Assembly (NCBI GenBank): GCA_964608055.1
Contig: CAZSMJ010000022.1
Coordinates: 1 to 22,753 of the forward strand
Source of the DNA: JALYNX01 sp964608055
GTDB taxonomy: Bacteria; Actinomycetota; Acidimicrobiia; Spongiisociales; ZC4RG35
Direction of reading: 5' to 3'
Length of the DNA stretch: 22,753 bases
In this document: piece after piece, positions 6,885 to 12,998 of the stretch
How positions within the stretch are numbered: position 1 is the stretch's first letter
How the letters are laid out: each line of letters begins with the position of its first letter
The notes under the pieces: model-generated
Databases searched by the model: none
What the model was told of the DNA's origin: nothing
Seen by the model: only the letters and a program-made list of their open reading frames with translations
Made by a program: the position numbers and the translations under genes

Positions 6885-8250
6885 GAGGCCCGTCTTCGAG
6901 GATCACACCCGCCCGGTCCAGCGCGGTGCGGATTGCGTCGGCCTCGTCGAATCGCTTGTCGGACCGGGCCCGGTTTCGCATCGCGACCAGAGCCTCGAGT
7001 ATCTGGCGTTCGTCACCACTGATTCCGAAGCGCTCGGCCAGGTCTTCGAGATCAATCGAGTCATCGGCAGCCGTGCTGGCATCGTCCAGCCCTAGGACCT
7101 GGACGATCTCGGCCACCGCGCCTCCGATCGAGGACGCATCTCCGGCTTCGTCCAGGATCCGGTTTCCCTCCCTGATGAGGTCGAAGAGCAGGGAAACGGC
7201 TTGCGGAGTACCAAAATCGTCATCCATCGCCTCGACAAAACGAGCAATCGCCTCATGATCCGGCGGTCCCACTTCTACGCGCTCGCCGAACCGGTGCAGC
7301 CGATCGAGGGCCTCGGTGGCCTCGGCCAGGAGCTCCTCGGAGTAGTCGAGAGGCGAGCGGTAGTGCGCCCTCAGATAGAGAAGCCGCAGCGCCCGACCTC
7401 CCTGGCCCTCGAGGAGGGTGGCCAGGTCGATGACAACCCCGGTCGACTTGGACATCTTCTCCCCACCGAGATTGACCATGCCGTTGTGGAGCCAATAACG
7501 ACAGAACACCGAGCCGGTGGCCCCCTCGCTCTGGGCGATCTCGTTCTCATGGTGGGGAAAGATGAGGTCGGCGCCTCCGCCGTGGATGTCGAAGTCCTCT
7601 CCGAGGTATTTGGACGCCATTGCCGAGCACTCGATGTGCCAGCCGGGACGACCCCGCCCCCATGGCGACTCCCATTCAGGCTCCCCCGGTTTGGCTGCTT
7701 TCCAGAGAGCGAAGTCGAGCGGGTCTTGCTTCGCCTCGCCGACCTCGATGCGATATCCCGAACGCAACTCGTCGGGATCACGACCGGAGAGTTTCCCGTA
7801 TCCCTGAAACGACCGCACCGAGAAGTACACGTCGCCCTCTGACTCGTAGGCGAGGCCACGACCGATGAGGGTCTCGATCAGGGCGAGGATCTCAGGGATG
7901 TGCTCCGTCGCCTTGGGCTCGACGTCGGGCTCGAGCACCCCCAACTCGGTGAAGGCGTCGGAGAAGCGCTTCCCCATCTTTGCGGCCAGGGTCTCCACGC
8001 TCTCGCCGGCCTCGTTGGCGGCGGCGATGATCTTGTCCTCGATGTCGGTGATGTTGCGTACGAACAGCACGTCGAAGCCTCGCCAAACGAGATAGCGCCG
8101 CATCACATCGAAAGCCACCGCCGAGCGCCCGTGACCTACGTGAGGCTCGGATTGAACGGTGGGGCCACAGACATACATGGCGACCTTCCCCTCGTCACGA
8201 GGTTCGAAGGGGACGACCGCGCGGTGAAGCGTGCTGTGGACCCGAAGCAT
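6859..8250 (-). CDS. cysS: Cysteinyl-tRNA synthetase
   Basis: This 463-residue class I synthetase charges tRNA-Cys. Visible landmarks are YVCGPTV with zinc ligand Cys28, the HIGH-type signature PHVGH (36-40), FVRNITDIEDKII, the second zinc cysteine in HIECSAM (Cys208), FPHHENEIAQSE with His233 and Glu237, and KMSKS (265-269). The C-terminal helical and anticodon-binding part ends WLRK. Family length is normal. Of the two actinobacterial homologues, CysS and the mycothiol ligase MshC, the length and neighbours favour true CysS. It starts 9 bp after ispF and overlaps rlmB by 26 nt. Confidence 0.96.
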   Translation of the reverse strand: MLRVHSTLHRAVVPFEPRDEGKVAMYVCGPTVQSEPHVGHGRSAVAFDVMRRYLVWRGFDVLFVRNITDIEDKIIAAANEAGESVETLAAKMGKRFSDAFTELGVLEPDVEPKATEHIPEILALIETLIGRGLAYESEGDVYFSVRSFQGYGKLSGRDPDELRSGYRIEVGEAKQDPLDFALWKAAKPGEPEWESPWGRGRPGWHIECSAMASKYLGEDFDIHGGGADLIFPHHENEIAQSEGATGSVFCRYWLHNGMVNLGGEKMSKSTGVVIDLATLLEGQGGRALRLLYLRAHYRSPLDYSEELLAEATEALDRLHRFGERVEVGPPDHEAIARFVEAMDDDFGTPQAVSLLFDLIREGNRILDEAGDASSIGGAVAEIVQVLGLDDASTAADDSIDLEDLAERFGISGDERQILEALVAMRNRARSDKRFDEADAIRTALDRAGVILEDGPHGTKWLRK

Positions 8251-8259
8251 CGGCAGATG

Positions 8260-8763
8260 TTACGGCAGGGTGCCCACTGTGACCACAGCCACCACTGCCA
8301 GACCTTCGCCCCTCCCTATGAACCCAAGACCATCGGTGGTGGTGGCCTTGACAGAAACTGAATCGTCCGCCAGACCGAGGGTTGTAGCGAGCCGGGCCCG
8401 GATATCCCCGCGGAATGCGGCGATCCGGATCGACTCGGCGATCACGGTTGCGTCCACGTGGTTGACTTGCCACCCGGAGTTGGCCGCCATCACCACAGTT
8501 CGTCCCAGGAGCTCCATCGAGTCGGCCCCCTCCAAGTCAGGGTCATCGGATGGGAAGTGCTCGCCGAGGTCGCCCAGCGAGCAGGCGCCGAGGAGCGCGT
8601 CGATCACCGCATGGGCAAGGACGTCGCCATCGGAAGTGGCCGAGACACCAATGCTCTCCGAGACGACGATCCCGCCGAGGAGGAGAGGCGGCTCACCATC
8701 GAGGGGGTGGGCGTCGAATCCCCAGCCGACGCGAAAGCCGGCCGGTGACACCTCCAGGCTCAT
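8260..8763 (-). CDS. ispF: 2-C-methyl-D-erythritol 2,4-cyclodiphosphate synthase
   Basis: This 167-residue enzyme of the MEP isoprenoid pathway converts CDP-ME 2-phosphate to ME-2,4-cyclodiphosphate with release of CMP. The metal site is visible: GFDAHPL with Asp17 and His19, and SDGDVLAHAVIDALLGA with His51. The substrate-binding tail KATTTDGLGFIGRGEG is also present. The length is that of stand-alone IspF, so it is not an IspDF fusion. Its ATG overlaps the carD stop by 4 nt (ATGA). In M. tuberculosis ispD lies between carD and ispF; here there is no room for it, so the preceding pathway step must be encoded elsewhere. Confidence 0.96.
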   Translation of the reverse strand: MSLEVSPAGFRVGWGFDAHPLDGEPPLLLGGIVVSESIGVSATSDGDVLAHAVIDALLGACSLGDLGEHFPSDDPDLEGADSMELLGRTVVMAANSGWQVNHVDATVIAESIRIAAFRGDIRARLATTLGLADDSVSVKATTTDGLGFIGRGEGLAVVAVVTVGTLP

Positions 8764-9272
8764 TCGTCTTCGGTTTCGACCGTGGGAAGCGCCCGGTCCA
8801 ACCTCTTGATCGCCTCGTCCTCGTCGATTTCGAGACTGAACGCCAGCTCAGAGCTCAATGTGAGACGAGCCTTGGAGAGCATCCGCTTCAGAGCCGGGCT
8901 GATCCCCTTCGTCTGCTGGGCGAATGACAGATCCCGTACCACTTCGGCGACCTGAAAGATGTCACCGGATGTCATCTTCTCGTTGAGGACCTTGTACCAC
9001 CGGCTCCAGTTGGCACCTGCTTCCTCGGGCTCTCCCTTGAGCGACTTGAGCACGTCTCTCGACCTGGTTTTGGAGATCACGGGTCGTATCAAGTCGTCGA
9101 CCTTGTCCAAGGGAATCATCACGGTCAGCTGCTCGGTAGCGATGTCGAGGACGAAATAGTCCTGCTTCTTGCCACCGAACTCCTGTTTGACCCTCTTCTG
9201 GATGGTGGCTGCCCCATGTTGTGGGTGTACCACCTTGTCCCCGACTGAGTATTTGGACGCGGTTTGAACCAT
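8760..9272 (-). CDS. carD: CarD/CdnL family RNA polymerase-binding transcription factor
   Basis: This protein has 170 residues. The N-terminal RNAP-interacting domain (about 1-65) begins YSVGDKVVHPQHGAATI. The helical DNA-binding domain carries NWSRWYKVLNEKMTSGD (about 88-104) and VAEVVRDLS. Trp89 aligns with the tryptophan that wedges into the upstream edge of the transcription bubble in mycobacterial CarD. Family knowledge: CarD stabilises open complexes, notably at rRNA promoters. An acidic tail ends the protein. The 31 bp after the disA stop hold a TACAAT -10-like box, so carD probably also has its own promoter with a very short leader. ispF is translationally coupled downstream. Confidence 0.96.
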   Translation of the reverse strand: MVQTASKYSVGDKVVHPQHGAATIQKRVKQEFGGKKQDYFVLDIATEQLTVMIPLDKVDDLIRPVISKTRSRDVLKSLKGEPEEAGANWSRWYKVLNEKMTSGDIFQVAEVVRDLSFAQQTKGISPALKRMLSKARLTLSSELAFSLEIDEDEAIKRLDRALPTVETEDE

Positions 9273-9284
9273 TAGCGGGAGCGG

Positions 9285-9290
9285 ATTGTA
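9285..9290 (-). promoter_or_regulatory. Candidate -10 box of carD
   Basis: TACAAT on the minus strand fits the TANNNT actinobacterial -10 consensus. It lies 12 bases before the carD ATG in the 31-bp disA-carD spacer, which would give a leader of only a few bases. No clear -35 was seen. Confidence 0.4.
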
Positions 9291-9303
9291 CCGGTGACCG
9301 GCA

Positions 9304-10365
9304 TCAATCCAGCACGGGCTCCCACTCGTGGGCCGAGTCCAGCAAACGGTCGAAGAACGCTCTCAACTGGCCGGCCCTGGTCTCGCCGACACCCTCGATG
9401 CCGAGAAGCGCCTCCTGGCTCGCGTTGAGCAGCTTCGAGACCGACCCGAAATGCCTGATGATGTCATCGCGGACCGAGTCCGGAAGTCTTCCCACCTGGG
9501 ACAGGATGCGAAAGCCGCGGGGTTGGGCGGGGTCATCGAGATCGGGAAACCCCAAGTCCGATCCGACTCGGCTCGGGTCCTCCAACTCGGTGCCGGTCAA
9601 TGCCCTGAGTGCTCCGATGGCTCGGGCCACGGAGTTGCTCCGCAGCGGCCGGAGATAGTCCTGGAGGATCGCTCGCTTGGTGAAGTCCACCCCGGCCATG
9701 AGGTCGTTCAGCTGGAGAGCGACGATCCGGCCATCCTCGCCCAGAGTCATGGCCCTGGCTTCCACGACTTTGCCAAGCCGGTCCAACAGCTCGGCTCGTT
9801 GCAGGACGGTCACCGCGGAGCGGTGGGTGGCAAGTCCGGTCACCTCGAGACGGGTGAGACGCATATCCGAGTCGTTGAGACGGCTGCGCAACCGGTCGAG
9901 GCTCTGCAGTTCTTGGTTGACGTGGGCGGTGACCTCGGTGGGTGTCGCCAGCTCGATCTTCTGGTCATCAAAGAAGAGAGTGGCCACCCTTCGCCCCTCG
10001 CTGACCGCGACCACCGGTTTGCCGGTCTGAGCGGCCATCCGCTCGGCGGTTCGATGCCGGGCGCCGGTTTCATCGGTGGGGATCGAACCGTCGGGGACGA
10101 AATGGACCGCGCAGGCCATGATGATCTCCCACTGGTCGTCGAGGACGATTCCGCCGTCCATCTTGGAAAGCTCGGCGAGACGAGCCGGGGTGAACTTGGT
10201 GCGTCTCAGGGTGAAGCCCCCGGAACTGGCGGCGTCCACCGCTGCCCCGTTGCCGAGGACGACCAAGCCACCTTTGCCCTGCTGGATGATCCGCTCCAGC
10301 GCCCGACGCATCGGGGTCCCGGGTGCGAGCCGCTCCAGGGTCTCGTTGATCGATGGGTCACCCAC
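9304..10365 (-). CDS. disA: DNA integrity scanning diadenylate cyclase DisA
   Basis: This 353-residue protein makes c-di-AMP from two ATP and scans DNA for branched structures. The N-terminal DAC domain (about 1-145) shows ELSKMDGGIVLDD and GARHRTAERMA. A helical linker follows (about 150-290), then a C-terminal helix-hairpin-helix DNA-binding region (LLGIEGVGETRAGQLRAFF). Two signature sites differ from the usual family sequence: DGA is DGG (70-72) and GTRHR is GARHR (101-105), while the RHR core and the Asp are kept. The start is GTG at 10365-10363; a TAGCCT box 6 bases before it could be a -10. Upstream lies a structured spacer after radA, and carD follows 31 bp downstream. Confidence 0.95.
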   Translation of the reverse strand: MGDPSINETLERLAPGTPMRRALERIIQQGKGGLVVLGNGAAVDAASSGGFTLRRTKFTPARLAELSKMDGGIVLDDQWEIIMACAVHFVPDGSIPTDETGARHRTAERMAAQTGKPVVAVSEGRRVATLFFDDQKIELATPTEVTAHVNQELQSLDRLRSRLNDSDMRLTRLEVTGLATHRSAVTVLQRAELLDRLGKVVEARAMTLGEDGRIVALQLNDLMAGVDFTKRAILQDYLRPLRSNSVARAIGALRALTGTELEDPSRVGSDLGFPDLDDPAQPRGFRILSQVGRLPDSVRDDIIRHFGSVSKLLNASQEALLGIEGVGETRAGQLRAFFDRLLDSAHEWEPVLD

Positions 10366-10390
10366 GTCGGCAGGCTATCAGCTTGGATTA

Positions 10391-10430
10391 CCGGCCGACT
10401 TTGCCGCGATCACTGCCGGCCGACTTTGCC
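10391..10430. repeat. Two 15-bp direct repeats upstream of disA
   Basis: CCGGCCGACTTTGCC occurs at 10391-10405 and again at 10416-10430, identical, with a 25-bp period. On the minus strand the copies lie 26-65 bases before the disA GTG, so they could be an operator or an RNA element in the leader. Confidence 0.85.
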
Positions 10431-10433
10431 CAT

Positions 10434-10574
10434 GCGGCAGACCGGCGTCTGTTCGGCCGAGGCATGAAGGCGCGAAACCTGTTGGACTCGAACCTATGGC
10501 TCCCCTGACCGAAGGCCGAAGTCTGCCGCCAAGAAGGCGGCAAACAGACGCCGGTCGGCCGGAGCTGCCGCTCC
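10434..10574. ncRNA. Strongly structured radA-disA spacer, possible ncRNA or leader element
   Basis: Exact inverted arms of 14 bp (10440-10453 and 10543-10556) enclose two further stems. TTCGGCC (10452-10458) pairs with GGCCGAA (10514-10520), and a hairpin TGCCGCC-AAGAA-GGCGGCA (10524-10542) abuts the outer arm. Together they fit a three-way junction. GCGGCA (10434-10439) can extend the outer stem with TGCCGC (10566-10571) past a 9-base bulge, in competition with a local hairpin GGAGC-TGCC-GCTCC (10561-10574). The strand is unknown; as radA and disA run on the minus strand, that transcript would contain it. It could equally be a degenerate palindromic repeat element. No known RNA family was recognised. 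Confidence 0.45.
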
Positions 10575-10586
10575 ACTCAACGACAA

Positions 10587-11876
10587 TCACTTCAAGCCCG
10601 CCTGTTGGAGAGCCTCCCCGAGCCGCATCGATTCACCACCAACAGGAGCGATTCGGCGCTCCAGACCCATCCGATCGAGCTCCTCGACCCTCCGGGCTTC
10701 GAAGGGGATGGACCTGACCTCTCCTGCCAGCCCGATCTCGCCCCAGGAGGCGAGCTTCCCGAGCGGGATGTCGAACGCCGAAGAGGCAACCGCGATCGCC
10801 ACCGGGAGGTCGGATCCCGGGTCGTCGATGCGCCAGCCGCCGACCACGTTGACGTACACCTCCTTGTCATGCAACGAGATCCTGGCGTGGCGATGGAGAA
10901 CGGCTAGGACCTGGTTGACACGGGTGGGATCGAGACCACGGATCGACCGCCGAGGCTGGGGCTGATTGGTGGGTGACACCAGGGCCTGGATCTCGACAAG
11001 GATCGAACGACGACCTTCGACTGCCGGATAGATCACGGTGCCGGGCACCTCCGGCTGCCAGCCCTCGAGGAAGACCTTCGAGGGGTCATCCAGCTCGAGC
11101 AGGCCGTCGGAGCGCATGTCGAACATCCCGGACACGTGGGTCGCGCCGTAACGGTTCTTGATGCTGCGCAGGACCCGGAATCCCCGATCAGGATCACCCT
11201 CGAGATAGAGGACGACGTCCACCATGTGCTCGAGGAGCTTGGGCCCGGCCAGCCCCCCATCCTTGGTCACATGCCCGACCAGGACAACTGCGGTACCAGT
11301 GGTTTTGGCCAGCCTCACCAAACGGCTGGCGCTCTCCCGCACCTGGGCCAAACCGCCAGCCGTCGACGGGATCTCGGGAACCGAAACCGCCTGGATCGAG
11401 TCGACGATCAGCAGGCGGGGACGCTCACGCTCCACCAGCGCCACGATGGCATCGACGTCGTCATCGGCAACCAGAGAAATCATCTCGTCGCCGATCCCTA
11501 GCCTCCGAGCCCGGATCGCCACCTGCTGGGCCGATTCCTCGGCGCTGGCTATCACCACCGCAAGGCCTCTTTGCGCCACCGCGCCTGCAGTCTGGAGGAG
11601 CAAGGTCGATTTGCCGACGCCGGGTTCGCCACCCAGGAGGAGGACAGAGCCTGGAACGAAGCCTCCTCCCAGAACCCGGTCGACCTCAGGCCACCCGGTC
11701 GGCTCCCTTTCAGCGGGCCCTTCGGCTGCTTCGGTCAGAGTCACCGTCCGCGCCGGCGACACTGAGGCCACGGGACGAGTCTTGTCCTCGACAAGGGGGT
11801 CGCTCACCCCGCATAGGGGGCAGAATCCCATCCATTTCGGAGAGACATGCCCGCACGATTCACATCGAAAAGCCAT
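10587..11876 (-). CDS. radA: DNA repair protein RadA (Sms)
   Basis: This 429-residue protein is a branch-migration helicase acting in recombination. The N-terminal zinc finger has Cys5, Cys8, Cys19 and Cys22. The RecA-like ATPase follows, with Walker A GEPGVGKST (83-91), Walker B LLIVDS (about 155-160) and the RadA-specific KNRYG motif (240-244, usually KNRFG). The C-terminal Lon-like domain (from about 260) ends EALQQAGLK. Family knowledge: in B. subtilis and mycobacteria radA neighbours disA, and RadA restrains DisA activity. The same pairing is seen here, but with a 221-bp structured spacer. A 40-residue membrane ORF precedes it by 19 bp. No strong ribosome binding site is visible at the ATG. 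Confidence 0.96.
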   Translation of the reverse strand: MAFRCESCGHVSPKWMGFCPLCGVSDPLVEDKTRPVASVSPARTVTLTEAAEGPAEREPTGWPEVDRVLGGGFVPGSVLLLGGEPGVGKSTLLLQTAGAVAQRGLAVVIASAEESAQQVAIRARRLGIGDEMISLVADDDVDAIVALVERERPRLLIVDSIQAVSVPEIPSTAGGLAQVRESASRLVRLAKTTGTAVVLVGHVTKDGGLAGPKLLEHMVDVVLYLEGDPDRGFRVLRSIKNRYGATHVSGMFDMRSDGLLELDDPSKVFLEGWQPEVPGTVIYPAVEGRRSILVEIQALVSPTNQPQPRRSIRGLDPTRVNQVLAVLHRHARISLHDKEVYVNVVGGWRIDDPGSDLPVAIAVASSAFDIPLGKLASWGEIGLAGEVRSIPFEARRVEELDRMGLERRIAPVGGESMRLGEALQQAGLK

Positions 11877-11895
11877 TCAGGGACACCGTATCCGG

Positions 11896-12018
11896 TTACC
11901 GATTGCGACGGCGCACCGCGAGAATGAGCGCCGCCACCAGACCTACGATAAGGATGGTCGCGGCCAGTAACGAGCCAGCTGTCCAGGGCTCATATGTTCT
12001 GACCGCCCACACCAACAT
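11896..12018 (-). CDS. Small single-pass membrane protein (40 residues), upstream of radA
   Basis: The ATG at 12018-12016 opens a frame ending in TAA at 11898-11896. The product has a short polar N-terminus with three tryptophan/tyrosine residues, one continuous hydrophobic helix (about 16-35, SLLAATILIVGLVAALILAV) and a basic end RRRNR, which suits a membrane protein with its C-terminus inside. It fills the space between radA (19 bp downstream) and the divergent zinc-ribbon gene. A TATTGT box (minus strand, 12033-12028) ends 9 bases before the ATG, suggesting a very short leader. No family is recognised. An alternative is that this is only the radA leader. Confidence 0.5.
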   Translation of the reverse strand: MLVWAVRTYEPWTAGSLLAATILIVGLVAALILAVRRRNR

Positions 12019-12027
12019 GCCCGTGGC

Positions 12028-12033
12028 ACAATA
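12028..12033 (-). promoter_or_regulatory. Candidate -10 box of the radA block
   Basis: TATTGT on the minus strand fits TANNNT and ends 9 bases upstream of the small ORF. The overlapping plus-strand CACAAT (12027-12032) could serve the divergent zinc-ribbon gene. Only 32 bp separate the two start codons, so the promoters must overlap or lie inside the opposite genes. Confidence 0.35.
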
Positions 12034-12041
12034 ACCGTCCT

Positions 12042-12047
12042 AGGAGG
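12042..12047 (+). promoter_or_regulatory. Shine-Dalgarno site of the zinc-ribbon gene
   Basis: AGGAGG lies three bases before the GTG at 12051. The spacing is shorter than usual, but no other in-frame start fits before the first zinc-ribbon cysteine. Confidence 0.6.
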
Positions 12048-12050
12048 GAC

Positions 12051-12995
12051 GTGGCTTCACGCAAATGTGATCAGTGCGGCGCGACCGTACCGGCGGACGA
12101 GCAGTTCTGCCCGACCTGTGGTTCATTCATTGATCCACTGGTACCGGAGCCGGCGCCGCGGCGTGACAACATCATCTCGGTCACCTCCGATGGCAACTAC
12201 GAAGAATTCAATCTGGACAACCCGCCCCGTGAGGATTCGCACCGGGAGAAAGGGGGGTCAGACCGTGGCAGTGTGTCCTGCCCATCTTGTGGAGCTTCCA
12301 ACCCCCCGTCCAACCGCCACTGCCAGGAATGTGGGGCCAGGCTCCGACAGGGTCCCCTGCCAACGGCTCCTCGCCCCGCCGTCCAGGCGACGGCAGGCGT
12401 CAGGGCCGCCCTCGCCATCAGCGCTCTCCTATTCGGAGTGGTCGTGATCGCCATCCTCTTCAACGTCTTCAGCGGTGAGGACACGGCCACTACGACGACT
12501 GCGGTCGCATCCAGCTCCACGTCGTTGAGTGTGGCGCAGATAGGCCCGATCGAGGTGCTCTCGCCCGAGTGTGTCCCCCCCGGTATCGGCTCCTTCATCT
12601 GCGACAACCTGATCTCGGGATCAGACGCGGAGTATCAAGTGAACTTCGAGGAGCTCGCCGAAGGCGACAACATCGTGATCAGGCTCACCTTCGTCCAGGG
12701 GATGACGATCACTCGCGTCGATTGGTCGAACATCACGGACCCGGTCCGTTTCAAGCAGAACTACAGGGCTCATGGCATCGTGATCAACGCCGAGGAGGCT
12801 TTGACACCAGTGGTTTTCCAACTCGAAGACACCCCGGGCACTATTGAAATCCCCTTTGCCGCGATCGATGCTGATTGGATCGAGATCACCATCGAAAGCG
12901 CATATCTCGCCGAGGTCGTCGATGGCAACCGCTTTACCGATTTGGCGATCAATGAGATCACGGTGATCGGCTACCCCACCAACCCCGAGGGTTAG
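12051..12995 (+). CDS. Double zinc-ribbon, single-pass membrane protein with extracellular beta-rich (discoidin-like) domain
   Basis: This protein has 314 residues. Two zinc ribbons lie in the cytoplasmic part (Cys6, 9, 20, 23 and Cys77, 80, 91, 94), joined by an acidic linker. A transmembrane helix follows (about 119-140), then a Thr/Ser-rich spacer (about 145-160). The extracellular domain (about 165-314) begins PIEVLSPECVPPG and ends NEITVIGYP; its strand pattern resembles the NADase-type glycan-binding/discoidin-like modules found in actinobacterial zinc-ribbon proteins. That assignment is by pattern only. It probably binds cell wall or glycan outside and a partner inside. It is divergent from the radA block and convergent with the P450, whose stop is 3 bp away. 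Confidence 0.8.
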   Translation: MASRKCDQCGATVPADEQFCPTCGSFIDPLVPEPAPRRDNIISVTSDGNYEEFNLDNPPREDSHREKGGSDRGSVSCPSCGASNPPSNRHCQECGARLRQGPLPTAPRPAVQATAGVRAALAISALLFGVVVIAILFNVFSGEDTATTTTAVASSSTSLSVAQIGPIEVLSPECVPPGIGSFICDNLISGSDAEYQVNFEELAEGDNIVIRLTFVQGMTITRVDWSNITDPVRFKQNYRAHGIVINAEEALTPVVFQLEDTPGTIEIPFAAIDADWIEITIESAYLAEVVDGNRFTDLAINEITVIGYPTNPEG

Positions 12996-12998
12996 AGC

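Noticed and set aside
9328..10467. Long plus-strand frame of 379 residues antisense to disA
   Set aside because: It is the shadow of the high-GC disA gene, with no recognisable domain, while disA is certain on the other strand.
10484..10494. T-arm-like sequence GGTTCGAGTCC (minus strand) suggesting a tRNA or tRNA remnant
   Set aside because: The flanking bases do not form a 5-bp T stem, and no acceptor or anticodon arm can be built around it.
11877..12050. SOS box upstream of radA
   Set aside because: A GAACATATGAGC stretch is seen, but it lacks the second GTTC half of an actinobacterial LexA site.
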